In this document: in pieces, positions 9,326 through 19,219 of the stretch | Layout of the letters: each line of letters starts with the position of its first letter | Position numbering within the stretch: the stretch's first letter is position 1 | Source: Methanobacterium sp. | GTDB taxonomy: Archaea > Methanobacteriota > Methanobacteria > Methanobacteriales > Methanobacteriaceae | Assembly: GCA_039666455.1 (NCBI GenBank) | Contig: JAVSLW010000024.1 | Coordinates: forward strand, 56,469-120,468 | Length of the DNA stretch: 64,000 nucleotides | Direction of reading: 5' to 3' | Program-made: the position numbers and the translations under genes | Notes under the pieces: generated by a model | Told to the model about the DNA's origin: nothing | The model's input: only the letters and a program-made list of their open reading frames with translations | Database searches by the model: none

Positions 9326-10108
9326 GTGTTAAATATGCCTAAGTTGATTATTAGTGGCCGTGGTGGTAGTGGAAAGAGTACACTAGTGACTCTTCTGGCA
9401 CACCGACTGGGAGAAAAAGGAAAAGTTCTGGTAATAGACGAGGATGAATCTAATCTTGGATTAGGTATGATGTTAGGAATCGAACCACCCGAAAAAACCC
9501 TTATGGACTATTTAGGTGGCAAACCTGTAGTAATGGAAAAGTTGATGGCTATGATTAAAGACGAAGGAAGTGAACAGGTAGAATTTTTCACGCAAAAAAC
9601 TGATTTAAATAGTTTATCGCCAGAATTTGTGCGTTGGAATGGATCTGTAGCTTTAATGCAAATAGGTAAGATTGAACACACTATGGAGGGATGTGCCTGT
9701 CCTATGGGAGCTGTAGCCCGAGATTTCTTGAACCATTTGACAGTAGAAGAAGATCAATGGGTTTTAGTAGACACTGAAGCTGGAGTAGAGCACTTTGGAC
9801 GTGGAATAGTAGAAGGTGCAGATATTGTAGTGATGATAGTGGATCCTTCCAACGATGCAGTTTTACTAACTGAAAAAGCTGCAAAATTGACAGGGGAAGC
9901 AGGTAAAGATTTTGGAGTTATTTTGAATAAAATTGATGAGAAAACGAAACCCATTTTAAAAGAAATGCTGACTGCAAAAGGTATCGCAATTAAAGGTATT
10001 TTACCTTATTCTCCAGTTATAGCACAAATAAATCTTCAGGGGGAATCTTTAGAGGCATACACTATATGGGAGGAACTGGATGAGCTGATAATGGGGATTA
10101 ACTCATAG
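9326..10108 (+). CDS. CooC-like P-loop ATPase (metalloenzyme maturation type)
   Basis: 260 residues. Walker A is SGRGGSGKSTLVTLLA (about 10-25), followed by LVIDEDESNLGLG, and a VLVDTEAGVEHFGRG segment, as in CooC1 proteins that insert nickel into carbon monoxide dehydrogenase. A GCACPMGAVAR stretch (about 122-132) contributes the CxC typical of CooC dimers. A GTG at 9326 or ATG at 9335 can start it. No CODH gene is in the window, so the client is unknown; it may serve the flavoprotein or cupin in the same operon. Confidence 0.82.
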   Translation: MLNMPKLIISGRGGSGKSTLVTLLAHRLGEKGKVLVIDEDESNLGLGMMLGIEPPEKTLMDYLGGKPVVMEKLMAMIKDEGSEQVEFFTQKTDLNSLSPEFVRWNGSVALMQIGKIEHTMEGCACPMGAVARDFLNHLTVEEDQWVLVDTEAGVEHFGRGIVEGADIVVMIVDPSNDAVLLTEKAAKLTGEAGKDFGVILNKIDEKTKPILKEMLTAKGIAIKGILPYSPVIAQINLQGESLEAYTIWEELDELIMGINS

Positions 10109-10282
10109 ATATTAATGTGATTAACGTTGTATATTGCTAATTATTTCTTAATTAGCTGCAACAGTTTTAATTTTCTATTTTTTTCTTTTGATTAATCGGC
10201 AAATTTAGGCAAATTTATAAAGTATCTGAGGATATATTTCTTTTTCAATAATCTAAAAAATAAAAGTATTAGGGGTGATAAT

Positions 10283-10894
10283 ATGGAAAAATCAATGTAT
10301 ATACTACCATTTTCAGAAGTTACAAAGTTTCACGGTCATGTATGCCCTGGAACTGCTATAGGGTACCGTGCAGCGGAAATAGCTATAAAAGAACTTCGCT
10401 CACCAAGATCAATGGATGAAGAGTTTTTGGCCATTGTAGAAAATGACAGCTGCAGTGTAGATGCTATACAGGTTTTAACAGGCTGCACTTTCGGGAAAGG
10501 AAATTTAATATTTAAGGATCATGGAAAACACGTATACTCATTTGTAAACAGGAATACTGGCGATACTTTACGTTTATCTTTAAATAAAGGCATAGATGAA
10601 ATGGACCCAGAATTTGCTAAAATTAGAGAAAAAGTTTTCTCTGGATCAACCAGTGAAGAAGAAAAAGCAGAGTTTGAAAAGCAAAAAGATAAAACATCTT
10701 ATGATATTCTTGACATGCCAGATAATGAATTGTTCAAAATAGAACATGTAAAAATTGAAATTCCTGAAAAAGATAGAATATTCCAGTCAGTTAAATGTGC
10801 TAAATGTGGAGAGCTGGTTGCAGAACACAGAGCACGGGTAGAAAAAGGTAATTTTGTGTGTATCCCGTGCTTTGAGGACTATTCAAGAACTTAA
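10283..10894 (+). CDS. fmdE: FmdE-family protein with C-terminal zinc motif
   Basis: 203 residues. The N-terminal [19 protein letters not shown] (about 13-31) and [20 protein letters not shown] (about 51-70) are hallmark FmdE sequences. The C-terminal [18 protein letters not shown]...CIPC is a four-cysteine zinc knuckle. FmdE was named from formylmethanofuran dehydrogenase preparations, but its role is unsettled and many homologues lie away from fmd operons, as here. A tandem decamer GGCAAATTTA (10199-10218) runs into the TATA region upstream; GGGGTGAT is the ribosome-binding site. Confidence 0.88.
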   Translation: MEKSMYILPFSEVTKFHGHVCPGTAIGYRAAEIAIKELRSPRSMDEEFLAIVENDSCSVDAIQVLTGCTFGKGNLIFKDHGKHVYSFVNRNTGDTLRLSLNKGIDEMDPEFAKIREKVFSGSTSEEEKAEFEKQKDKTSYDILDMPDNELFKIEHVKIEIPEKDRIFQSVKCAKCGELVAEHRARVEKGNFVCIPCFEDYSRT

Positions 10895-11033
10895 ATCTCT
10901 TCTTTCTTTTTTAATTCCACCTAATTTATAATAAAGTTATGTAAAATTCTGTTTTAACTATCTTTTTTGAGTTATTTTTGAAAATTGTTTTAGTTTAAAC
11001 ATAGAATTTGAATACAATTTGATATGTCCATTC

Positions 11034-11166
11034 AGTATTACTTAATGCAATTTTTTGAGTATTACGTTCGTAAAGATCCTTTATAAATGTGTTATTAATT
11101 TATTTTTAAGTATTATGATTAAAGAATTCATTTATAAATGTATTATTACTTCGATCGAAAGTATTA
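11034..11166 (+). promoter_or_regulatory. 51-base tandem repeats in the ABC operon promoter
   Basis: AGTATTA occurs at 11034, 11058, 11109 and 11160; the last three are exactly 51 bases apart. Within the two full units, TTTATAAATGTGTTATTA (11080-11097) and TTTATAAATGTATTATTA (11131-11148) also repeat at 51 bases and look like TATA elements. The array ends about 40 bases before the likely start codon at 11208. Duplicated promoter and operator units controlling the transporter are the simplest reading; the regulator is unknown. Confidence 0.65.
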
Positions 11167-11207
11167 TAAGTTATTCCCTCTAATTTATACGTAATGGAGG
11201 TGATTTT

Positions 11208-12329
11208 ATCAATCAAAAGTTAATAGCAGGTATTATTATTGTTGTAGTATTACTAGGCGGAACCTTGATCTATGCCTTAGGTATAGGTAGTATAAATTCA
11301 AACAGTGAAGGCATAGTTTCCATAACTGATATGGCAGGTAGAACAGTTCAGGTTCCAGCCCAGGTAAACAAAGTTGTGGGAACAGGATGTTCCGGTAGAG
11401 AAATAGTGTATTTAAATGCCAGTGATAAGATGGTTGGAATAGAACAGATAGAATCTAATTCAACAGGAGGATGGGGAAATCAATTACCGTACATGATTGC
11501 ACATCCTGAACTGATGAGCCTTCCTATTGTTGGTAATGCAAAGACATCTACAGTAAATTATGAAAAAATAGCAGAACTTAAGCCAGATGTTGTATTTGCA
11601 GGAACTGCAGAACAGGCAGAGGATATACAATCTAAAACAGATATTCCAACGGTTGTTGTATATGTAGGGGCTGTTGGAACACCCCAACAGATGGATACTT
11701 ACGAAAAATCTTTAAAAATGATGGGTGACGTGCTAAATAAGGAAAACAGGGCAGAAGAACTAGTTAACTACATCAACTCCTGCGAAGAAGACCTTGCAAA
11801 TAGGGCAAAAAGCGTTTCAAATAGCAGAAAATCAAAAGTGTACGTTGGTGGGCAAGCTTACCGGGGAGTGCATGGCATCACATCCACTAATCCGCATTAT
11901 CCTCCTTTTGTAATGTTAAATGCATCAAATGTTGCCAGCGGAATTAATGATACAAATGCTACTTTACATGCTATTCAGATAGATAAAGAGCAGTTGATAA
12001 ATTGGAATCCTGACATGATCTTCGTCGAAGGTGGAAGTATACCTATGATAGAGAATGACACTAAAAATCCAGAGTATCAAAACATTAACGCCATAAAGAG
12101 TGGTAATGTCTATGGTGTATTGGCTTACTGTATGTACAGTTACAATAAGGATGAAATGTTTGCCAATGCTTATTACATTGGAAAAGTTCTCTATCCAGAG
12201 CAGTTTAAGGATGTGAATCCAGAGGAAAAAGCTAATGAGATATTCATAGAGTTCAATGGCGGATCTGGTGGATCAGTTTACAAGACATTGAAAGCGCAGT
12301 ATGGTGGATTTAAACAGCTAAATCTTTAA
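11208..12329 (+). CDS. ABC transporter substrate-binding protein (iron/cobalamin type)
   Basis: About 373 residues from the proposed start. After a hydrophobic N-terminal signal/anchor, [12 protein letters not shown]...[12 protein letters not shown] and [12 protein letters not shown] mark a FecB/BtuF-like periplasmic-binding fold for metal chelates. No ATG, GTG or TTG exists at the expected position: GGAGG (11196-11200) is followed after seven bases by ATC at 11208, giving [19 protein letters not shown], a normal signal segment. The first conventional start (TTG 11265) would remove most of that helix. I therefore propose initiation at ATC, or an ATG-to-ATC change. First gene of the transporter operon. 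Confidence 0.85.
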   Translation: MNQKLIAGIIIVVVLLGGTLIYALGIGSINSNSEGIVSITDMAGRTVQVPAQVNKVVGTGCSGREIVYLNASDKMVGIEQIESNSTGGWGNQLPYMIAHPELMSLPIVGNAKTSTVNYEKIAELKPDVVFAGTAEQAEDIQSKTDIPTVVVYVGAVGTPQQMDTYEKSLKMMGDVLNKENRAEELVNYINSCEEDLANRAKSVSNSRKSKVYVGGQAYRGVHGITSTNPHYPPFVMLNASNVASGINDTNATLHAIQIDKEQLINWNPDMIFVEGGSIPMIENDTKNPEYQNINAIKSGNVYGVLAYCMYSYNKDEMFANAYYIGKVLYPEQFKDVNPEEKANEIFIEFNGGSGGSVYKTLKAQYGGFKQLNL

Positions 12330-12367
12330 TTTATCTTTTTATTTCTTTTTAAAATGAAGGTGATAAA

Positions 12368-13417
12368 ATGAATGTTACAGATCGTCCAGCGATATCAGTA
12401 GAAGGACTGCAAAACATTGTTCAAAACGCTGTCAATGGTTTGAAGATATTTAATCTCCTGAAAACTTCAATAGAAATGGGAATTTTTGATTTTTTAAACA
12501 AAGAAACAACATGCAAACAACTTTCTGAAAGACTCGAAATTGAACCAGTGTTAACTCATTATCTCTTAGAAATACTTGTGGAATTAGGGTTGGTAGAAAA
12601 AATAGGGGAATCTTATAAAAATACGCCCCTTTCAGAAATATATTTAAACTCTGAATCTGAATATAAACGGGTTAACTGTATACTGTCTATGGAAGAACCA
12701 GCTAATCTATGGCATAATTTAAACAATACTCTAAAAGGTAAAATAGCAAGAAAAGATGAAACTTTTTTCCCATTCATTATACAAGTCCTTGCTGAAGATT
12801 GTTTATCTGGTGAATTACAGGATACATCTGAATTAGTAGCAAATTATGATGAATTTAAACATTCAAAGACTTTGCTTGATCTGGGAGGGGGCCATGGAAT
12901 GTATTCAATTGCTTTTAGTCAGATTAATCCAGATCTGCACTGTTATGTCTTTGACCTGCCGGATGTTGTAAAAGAAACTCAAAAATATATTGAGAGGTAC
13001 AATTCTAACGTTCAGACCATCCCTGGAAACTTTTACACCGATGATTTTGGAGGTAGCTACGACATAATTTTTTCATCGTACAATCCAGGAGGTAAAAACC
13101 CTGAAATTGCCAGAAAGGTTTATAATTCTTTGAATTTGAATGGGTTATTTATAAACAAACAATACTTCCCTGAAAATGGTTCTAACTCTTTAGGAGATCT
13201 TTTAGATAACATGGAATGGAACTTCACCAAATTTGAAAAATCTAACAAAGCAAGTAAAAGATTCACATTTAAAGAAGATTTATCATTCGGAGAATATTTG
13301 GAATTTTTAGAGAACCTTGGATTTTCAGTGCTGGATGTGCACACCATAAATCATTTTAACACGTCTTTTGGAACCATATCCGAGGATAAAATGATAATAG
13401 CCAAAAAAGTGAGATAA
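12368..13417 (+). CDS. SAM-dependent methyltransferase of O-methyltransferase type
   Basis: 349 residues. An N-terminal winged-helix dimerisation region (about 20-100, with [12 protein letters not shown] and [13 protein letters not shown]) precedes a Rossmann methyltransferase domain with motif [16 protein letters not shown] (about 174-188) and [13 protein letters not shown]. The layout matches the hydroxyneurosporene/caffeate O-methyltransferase family. It sits between the binding protein and permease of a metal-chelate transporter, which suggests it modifies the imported chelate or a related cofactor. Substrate unknown. GGTGAT precedes the ATG. Confidence 0.83.
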   Translation: MNVTDRPAISVEGLQNIVQNAVNGLKIFNLLKTSIEMGIFDFLNKETTCKQLSERLEIEPVLTHYLLEILVELGLVEKIGESYKNTPLSEIYLNSESEYKRVNCILSMEEPANLWHNLNNTLKGKIARKDETFFPFIIQVLAEDCLSGELQDTSELVANYDEFKHSKTLLDLGGGHGMYSIAFSQINPDLHCYVFDLPDVVKETQKYIERYNSNVQTIPGNFYTDDFGGSYDIIFSSYNPGGKNPEIARKVYNSLNLNGLFINKQYFPENGSNSLGDLLDNMEWNFTKFEKSNKASKRFTFKEDLSFGEYLEFLENLGFSVLDVHTINHFNTSFGTISEDKMIIAKKVR

Positions 13418-14476
13418 TTGAGCTTTAAAGATAAAACAGTAACAAGTTATAAATCTTATGTAAGAAATAAAGTATATATTGGAATTTTTTTAGTTCTGGC
13501 TTTGATTATAGCAGTAATTTGCTCGATTAAAGTGGGTGCTGCAAATTTATCCGTCTATGATATAATTAATGCTTTAATTAACGGGCAGGCAGATGGAGCT
13601 TTGATTATCTGGAATATCCGTATTCCAAGAATTCTCGCTGCTATAATAGCAGGATGCTGTATGGGTATTGAAGGATGTATAATGCAGAATGTTCTTAGAA
13701 ATCCATTAGCAAGCCCTTTTACAATGGGAATTACACAAGGAGCGGCTTTTGGAGCTGCATTTGCCATTATAGTTTTAGGTGCTGGAACCTTGCACAGTAC
13801 ACAGGCTGATGCTGTCATTGTAAATAACCCATATCTCACGGTTTTTGCAGCATTTTTAGGAGCAATAATTGGAGTTAGTATAATCCTTTTAATAGCCAGG
13901 GCTCGAGGCATAACACCCGAAGCGATGATACTTGCAGGGGTGGCTATGAGTTCCCTGTTCATTGCAGGAATGCAGTTTTTACAGTATTTTGCATCAGATA
14001 CACAGGTTGCAGCCACAGTATTTTGGACCTTTGGAGATGTTGGAAGGGCAATGTGGAACGACGTCTGGATCATGTTTGTACTCCTGATACCCGCTTTGAT
14101 ATATTTCATGTATCATGCATGGGATTATAATAGTCTTGAAAGCGGTGAAGAAACTGCAAAGGGATTAGGAGTCAATACAGATAGAATAAGGCTGCATGGG
14201 ATGCTGATTTCTTCATTTACAGCAGCAGTGACTGTAGCATTTCTTGGAGTTATTGGTTTTGTGGGATTGATAGCTCCACATATCATGAGAAGAATTATCG
14301 GAAATGATCACAGGTTTTTAATCCCAACAGCAGCTATTCTCGGTGCTTTAATACTGTTAGTGTCTGATACAGTTGCAAGGGCGGTACTATCTCCAATTAT
14401 ATTACCAGTAGGTATTATAACTTCATTTTTAGGGGCGCCACTGTTCTTTTATATAATAATAAAAATGAGGCGGTAA
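13418..14476 (+). CDS. FecCD/BtuC-type ABC transporter permease
   Basis: 352 residues with about ten hydrophobic helices. [19 protein letters not shown] (about 66-84), [19 protein letters not shown] and [20 protein letters not shown] (about 286-305) are signature stretches of the FecCD/BtuC permease family, the last contacting the ATPase. It starts with TTG directly after the methyltransferase stop, so translation is tightly coupled. It forms the membrane channel for an iron-chelate or cobamide importer with the adjacent binding protein and ATPase. Confidence 0.92.
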   Translation: MSFKDKTVTSYKSYVRNKVYIGIFLVLALIIAVICSIKVGAANLSVYDIINALINGQADGALIIWNIRIPRILAAIIAGCCMGIEGCIMQNVLRNPLASPFTMGITQGAAFGAAFAIIVLGAGTLHSTQADAVIVNNPYLTVFAAFLGAIIGVSIILLIARARGITPEAMILAGVAMSSLFIAGMQFLQYFASDTQVAATVFWTFGDVGRAMWNDVWIMFVLLIPALIYFMYHAWDYNSLESGEETAKGLGVNTDRIRLHGMLISSFTAAVTVAFLGVIGFVGLIAPHIMRRIIGNDHRFLIPTAAILGALILLVSDTVARAVLSPIILPVGIITSFLGAPLFFYIIIKMRR

Positions 14477-14477
14477 A

Positions 14478-15236
14478 ATGATTCTTTCGGTGGATAAAGT
14501 TGAATTTTCTTATGGGAACGTGACAGTACTCAAAGATGTAAACTTTAAGGTTAAAAAGGGCGATCTTGTTTCAATATTGGGAGTTAATGGTTCAGGCAAG
14601 TCCACTTTAATGAAATGTATAAACAGAATCCTGAAATTTAACAGAGGAATGATCATTGTCGAGGATAAAGACATAAAGGAAATGAAAGAAATTGAAATTG
14701 CAAGAAAAATGGGTTACGTACCTCAAAAATCAGAAGCAGGATTTTTCACGGTTTTTGATGCGGTTCTCCTTGGTAGAAAGCCTTACATAAAGTGGGATGT
14801 TTCTAAGAGAGATATAGAACTAACAGAAAAAATATTGAAGCTTATGAATCTTGAAGAGTACGCATTACGATACATAAACGAGTTAAGTGGTGGAGAACTT
14901 CAAAAAGTGGTTATAGCAAGGGCATTAGTTCAAGAACCCCAAATTTTACTTTTAGATGAACCTACAAGCGGTCTTGACTTGAAAAATCAGCTGGAAGTAA
15001 TGAAAATTATAAGGGAAGTATCAAGTACGCAGAATATTGCTTCAATTGTTGTAATGCATGATATAAATCTCGCCCTTAGATATTCTGACAAATTTATAAT
15101 ATTAAAGGATGGCCAGGTATTTACTACGGGTGGAAGAGAAGTTATAACATCGGATATTATAATGGAAACCTATGGTGTTGATGTGCATGTTAAAAACTTT
15201 GGGGGAGTTCCACTGGTTATCCCTAAGTCTCAATGA
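14478..15236 (+). CDS. FecE/BtuD-type ABC transporter ATPase
   Basis: 252 residues. Walker A is [14 protein letters not shown] (about 34-47), the ABC signature is [14 protein letters not shown] (about 136-149), Walker B is [12 protein letters not shown], and the H-loop is [13 protein letters not shown]. It starts one base after the permease stop. It supplies ATP hydrolysis for the importer of the previous genes. Order of the operon: binding protein, methyltransferase, permease, ATPase. Confidence 0.95.
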   Translation: MILSVDKVEFSYGNVTVLKDVNFKVKKGDLVSILGVNGSGKSTLMKCINRILKFNRGMIIVEDKDIKEMKEIEIARKMGYVPQKSEAGFFTVFDAVLLGRKPYIKWDVSKRDIELTEKILKLMNLEEYALRYINELSGGELQKVVIARALVQEPQILLLDEPTSGLDLKNQLEVMKIIREVSSTQNIASIVVMHDINLALRYSDKFIILKDGQVFTTGGREVITSDIIMETYGVDVHVKNFGGVPLVIPKSQ

Positions 15237-15398
15237 GCTAACTATTATTTATTCAGCATGAATTTAATCAGTCGAGCATTCCACATCTTTGCATGCCAAC
15301 TGGCGAAATATTTGCTATTGTCAATATTACAATAAATTTATAATAAATAAAGTTAAAGCATAATAATAGTAAACCTTTGTTTTGATAAAAATTTGAAT

Positions 15399-15473
<75 letters not shown>

Positions 15474-15491
15474 TTTTCTTTTGTTTTTGAT

Positions 15492-15512
15492 CAACCTTTT
15501 TTTAAAAGGTTG
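15492..15512. terminator. Hairpin after tRNA-Arg
   Basis: CAACCTTTT and AAAAGGTTG are nine-base arms around a three-base TTT loop, 19 bases after the tRNA. It could end the tRNA transcript or be part of a former integration site. Structure is read directly; role is inferred. Confidence 0.45.
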
Positions 15513-15517
15513 GTTTG

Positions 15518-15533
15518 AATCCCTCCAGGTCCG
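15518..15533 (+). repeat. Duplicate of the tRNA-Arg 3' end (possible att remnant)
   Basis: AATCCCTCCAGGTCCG here is identical to the last 16 bases of tRNA-Arg (15458-15473), 60 bases apart. A few more bases upstream also agree partly. Duplication of a tRNA 3' end is what integration and excision of a tRNA-targeting element leaves behind. No integrase is found in the short interval. Confidence 0.7.
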
Positions 15534-15565
15534 CATTAAACTCTGCAAAAACCATTTTAAGTGTA

Positions 15566-17368
15566 TTAACTTTCATTTTTAGGTTCTTCTTTAGGAATTT
15601 TATCCTCAACCATCCAGTCTTCCTGAGCATCGATGGCTTCCTTAAAGTTACGCGGTAAAAGCGCCTTGTAAAGTGGATTATTAAACAACATGTTCACGTT
15701 CCCGTCAAGGATGTAAGTAGCGCAAAAATCGTCTTCTGCACGCATTCCACGCCCATAAGCTTGAATAAGAGTCATAATTGTTTTATAAGCGTACCATTTA
15801 GGATCCTGTTTTCTCCTGCTATTTATCTGCTTATCTCCAAGGTAAGGGAAGGGTATTTTGTAAATTACCTGAAACTGGCACTTTTCGTAGGGCAGATCCA
15901 CGCCTTCACTCATCGAAGGACTTACCAGGACCATAGGTTTGTTTGTATTTTCAAACTGCATTAATTTCATTTCTCTGTTTAGGGGAGTATGGCCCATAAG
16001 ACGTGGGTTGTCCAAATGGCCCATTATATATTTCTGGCACTTATAATTGTGGGTGTGAATCAGTCCTTTTTCTCTTTTATGATGTTCTATGATTTTTTTA
16101 AGGATTGGAATAGTTTTAGGTGCCGTAAATTTTATAGAACGCTTGGACATGTTTCCCACAGGTTTTATATAAACAGGACGTCTTGATGGGGGAAAATTGC
16201 TCCTTACTTTAATGGAATAAGCTTCATTATAATCAATTCCAAGCCATTTACAGAATAATCTATGGTCCAGGATTGTTGCACTCATAAGAAGGCATATATC
16301 TGCGTGTTTAAACAACATGTTCTTTGCATAGGAATTGACCTTCAAAGGCTTAAAAGAAACCCTTCCTTGAGCTGGATCCACAACCCAGTTTTCAGGATTA
16401 TCTTCCAGGTTATTCAATAGTTCGCCTAATCTGAATCTGGTGCTTAATATTCTATCTGCCTTATTTTTAGGCAGATTTTTGGTGTTGATCTCTTTATAGG
16501 CATTGTAGAGGATTTCTATAAAAATAATCCATTCTTCAGGGTCTTCATAACTGAGCATCTGGGGCGGTATTGTTTTTTTAATGTCCTTTTCCAGTCTTTC
16601 GTTAAGTAAATTAACCTCCATTCGACTCATGAGCTTATTTTCGATGTTATGAGCTTCATCAAGTACCATGAAAGTTCTCTTTGAGAAATGCCGAACATAG
16701 TTAAGTTCAAGAAGCGCATAGTCATAATTCATCAGAGTTATATCACTGTTAATGGCATCAGCTTTCTGTTCCCAGTAGTTGCATTTATCAAGTGATTTGA
16801 AGTAATAGGGAAAACCTCCGCTATCTTCGAATGCAAAATGGGTTTGGTCAGTTTCCTTTTTTGATATTCCATGTTCACAGGAGAATTTACGTGATTGTGG
16901 TGTTGTCTGACATACTCCTGTATCGCAGCTTGCCTCTAAATTTGCAGATTTGCATGAAAAATTTCCCCTGCCTTTTACCAGATTATAGTAGAATTCACGG
17001 GCATACTGTGATTGGAGCTGTTTGGTCATTGTAAGGATATATGCAGGCTCGTAAATCCTTGCCAGGGTAGTTGCTATGGCTGATTTTCCAGTTCCGGTTC
17101 CTGCTTCAAGTACGATGTATTTAAATCCCTCATCTATTGCATTTTTAATTTTTGATATTATCTGGAGCTGTCCTTCCCTTGGCTCTTTAAAGGGAAAGTT
17201 TTCAATTACAGAAGATTCTATGTGAGGATTTTCTTCTTTAAGCTTTTTAATGAGTTTTTTAGATATTCCTGTAGCTCTTTTACCATTTTTTTTATCATCC
17301 CTTGAGCAGATACATCGTTGTTTTATCATTTTACATTCGCTGCAAAAAAAGCTGTCATCCATAATCAT
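15566..17368 (-). CDS. XPD/DinG-like superfamily 2 DNA helicase
   Basis: 600 residues. The N-terminus has a small zinc-like CSEC...CIC cluster (about 9-21). Motif I is [17 protein letters not shown] (about 68-84). Four cysteines spread over about residues 140-200 match the Fe-S domain of Rad3/XPD helicases. The DEAH box is VLDEAHNIE and motif VI is [12 protein letters not shown] near residue 545. Such helicases unwind 5'-to-3' in repair or transcription-linked processes. It is transcribed toward tRNA-Arg and has no clear Shine-Dalgarno site. Confidence 0.88.
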   Translation of the reverse strand: MIMDDSFFCSECKMIKQRCICSRDDKKNGKRATGISKKLIKKLKEENPHIESSVIENFPFKEPREGQLQIISKIKNAIDEGFKYIVLEAGTGTGKSAIATTLARIYEPAYILTMTKQLQSQYAREFYYNLVKGRGNFSCKSANLEASCDTGVCQTTPQSRKFSCEHGISKKETDQTHFAFEDSGGFPYYFKSLDKCNYWEQKADAINSDITLMNYDYALLELNYVRHFSKRTFMVLDEAHNIENKLMSRMEVNLLNERLEKDIKKTIPPQMLSYEDPEEWIIFIEILYNAYKEINTKNLPKNKADRILSTRFRLGELLNNLEDNPENWVVDPAQGRVSFKPLKVNSYAKNMLFKHADICLLMSATILDHRLFCKWLGIDYNEAYSIKVRSNFPPSRRPVYIKPVGNMSKRSIKFTAPKTIPILKKIIEHHKREKGLIHTHNYKCQKYIMGHLDNPRLMGHTPLNREMKLMQFENTNKPMVLVSPSMSEGVDLPYEKCQFQVIYKIPFPYLGDKQINSRRKQDPKWYAYKTIMTLIQAYGRGMRAEDDFCATYILDGNVNMLFNNPLYKALLPRNFKEAIDAQEDWMVEDKIPKEEPKNES

Positions 17369-17492
17369 TTATATTTGGATAATGCTATAAATAGATAAAC
17401 CTGAAGAAAATTTTGTTAATTATGTTGTTATTACTAATTCACTTAATTTAAAGTATCAAAAATAAATATTAAGCTTAATTGGGGTTAAATTT

Positions 17493-18194
17493 ATGAAAAA
17501 AGGCAAATTTATAGGTGTTGGCGTTGGTCCAGGAGAGCCTGATCTTTTAACAGTTAAAGCTGTTAAGACATTGCATGATGTGGATGTTATATGCGCGCCA
17601 AGATCAAAGGAATCAAAGCCGAGTTTAGCATTATCTATTGTACAGACTGTATTGGATGATCGAAAAGATGATTATGAAACATTAGAACCACTTTTTCCAA
17701 TGATTGAGGATGAAATATCCCTTCAAAAGTATTGGGATGATGCTGCAGCTCTTATAGCGACGAAATTAGATGCTGGACTGGATGTAGCTTTCATAACCTT
17801 GGGGGATCCAACAGTTTACAGTACATTTTCTTATGTTTTTAAAAGAATTAAAGGTCTTGAATATGAAACATTGATAATTCCAGGGGTCACGTCTTTTACT
17901 GGATGTGCTGCAAGTGCTAATATTCCTTTAGCTGAAAAAGACGAGATTATTGTAGTAGTTCCCAAAGTAGATGAAAGATTATCCAAGATTTTAGAACATG
18001 GAGATACCTTTGTTATAATGAAGACGTCGAGGCATTCAGATTTACTAAAAGACGCTGTTAATAAGGATGAAAGGGAGAAAGAAGTAGTATCGGTTCAAAA
18101 CTGCAGTATGAAAGATGAAGCTGTTTTTAATGGGTTTGCAGGTAATAAAAAGTATCTTTCAACTACAATAGTGAAATTCAAAGCCAAAAAATGA
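17493..18194 (+). CDS. cbiL: Cobalt-precorrin-2 C20-methyltransferase
   Basis: 233 residues. The N-terminal GKFIGVGVGPGEPDLLTVKA (residues 4-23) is the CobI/CbiL signature of the tetrapyrrole methylase family, with a central FITLGDPTVYSTFSYV motif (about 99-114) and PGVTSFTGCAA (about 135-145). It methylates C20 of (cobalt-)precorrin-2 with SAM in anaerobic corrinoid synthesis, needed for methanogenic methyl transfer. It is alone; no other cobalamin gene is in the window. Confidence 0.92.
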   Translation: MKKGKFIGVGVGPGEPDLLTVKAVKTLHDVDVICAPRSKESKPSLALSIVQTVLDDRKDDYETLEPLFPMIEDEISLQKYWDDAAALIATKLDAGLDVAFITLGDPTVYSTFSYVFKRIKGLEYETLIIPGVTSFTGCAASANIPLAEKDEIIVVVPKVDERLSKILEHGDTFVIMKTSRHSDLLKDAVNKDEREKEVVSVQNCSMKDEAVFNGFAGNKKYLSTTIVKFKAKK

Positions 18195-18291
18195 TATAGA
18201 TTAAATAAAGGGACTTTAAATGCATTTATCTCAAAAAAAACTGGAGGATGCGCCAGACAGCATGAAAGTCCCAATAACTTATCTTTTCATG

Positions 18292-19065
18292 CTATTTTTC
18301 AGGGGTTTTCTCTTTTATAACAAAACAGCAGTATTTATCGCCCTTGGCATAGCACTTAACTTCTTCAGCGTGCATGTCATGGCCAAAATACCTGGAAAAA
18401 ATAGCTTCCAAAACTCCGGAATCAAATGCACAGGCAGACCTTCCAATTTTTGGGAGGTCTTCACATTCAAAACAATCATAAGCATTTATAATCAGAGGCT
18501 TGCGACTTTTAACTTCAACTCGTCCTAATTTATTACCTTCCCAGAACTCTGCAATGTTTTGAATGAATTTATCAATATCATGTGCTTCTAACTCTTTATA
18601 AACAGTTTCCCCTACTTTTATACCTGCTTGATGTAATAGTGGGTCTATATTGATGCCTTCTTTTAAGAGGGCAACTCTGATTGTCCTGAACATGAGTCTG
18701 AAAAATTCAAATGGATCCCTGTAGTCAGAGATTCCTGAAAAATATTTTTCTGCACCGGTCTCCAGCTCTTTTAAAGGAGATATATCTCCTAAGTATCGTG
18801 ATTTGATATAGAATATTTTTCTTCGACGATCTTCTGGATCCTGTCTGTAATCGATTATTTTGTGGTCTACCAGGGATTGGAGGTGTTCTGAAACGGTGGA
18901 TTTGGATCTGCCGGTGTGTTCCACGATGCGATCAAAACTCATTTCATTTTCCCCAAGTAGAGTTAATATTTGAGTCTTCATAGGGCTTTTTATTACACTC
19001 ACGCCTTCTGGTGTGGAGAAAAGTTTTGCACTGACTTTCTTTTTTGAAATTTTTCCTTTATCCAT
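18292..19065 (-). CDS. msvR: MsvR-type redox-sensing regulator (HTH + V4R)
   Basis: 257 residues. An N-terminal ArsR-like winged helix-turn-helix (about 22-95, [20 protein letters not shown]) is followed by a C-terminal V4R domain with cysteine clusters [17 protein letters not shown] and [13 protein letters not shown]. This is the architecture of MsvR, a methanogen regulator that in Methanothermobacter is divergent from fpaA and changes DNA binding with redox state. Here too it is divergent from the F420H2 oxidase gene, with repeated operator-like modules between. A paralogue lies at 20979-21770. Confidence 0.9.
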   Translation of the reverse strand: MDKGKISKKKVSAKLFSTPEGVSVIKSPMKTQILTLLGENEMSFDRIVEHTGRSKSTVSEHLQSLVDHKIIDYRQDPEDRRRKIFYIKSRYLGDISPLKELETGAEKYFSGISDYRDPFEFFRLMFRTIRVALLKEGINIDPLLHQAGIKVGETVYKELEAHDIDKFIQNIAEFWEGNKLGRVEVKSRKPLIINAYDCFECEDLPKIGRSACAFDSGVLEAIFSRYFGHDMHAEEVKCYAKGDKYCCFVIKEKTPEK

Positions 19066-19097
19066 TAATAATCACAGTAATAGTTATGATTTTCATC

Positions 19098-19200
19098 TTA
19101 TATAATTAGTTCGGGTATATCAATACGTTCGGAAAAAACCAAACAGAAAAATTTATATAGAATTAGTTCGGATATAACCATACATTGGGAAAAACCAAAC
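19098..19200. promoter_or_regulatory. Duplicated MsvR-type promoter module before fprA
   Basis: Two copies of a 47-48-base module lie in the msvR/fprA gap (19098-19144 and 19153-19200). Each has a TATA element, AATTAGTTCGG, then a second TTCGG- or TTGGG-like half-site, then AAAACCAAAC. The GTTCGG blocks are 57 bases apart (19109 and 19166). A third, nearly identical module precedes the rubredoxin gene at 23367. Conservation across unlinked promoters of oxidative-stress genes marks it as a regulatory unit; binding by MsvR is inferred. Confidence 0.75.
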
Positions 19201-19219
19201 AAAGTTTAGGAGGATTAGC

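Noticed and set aside
13555..14109. 184-codon frame antisense to the permease gene
   Set aside because: Fully within a well-supported FecCD permease on the opposite strand; a shadow frame from hydrophobic codon bias.
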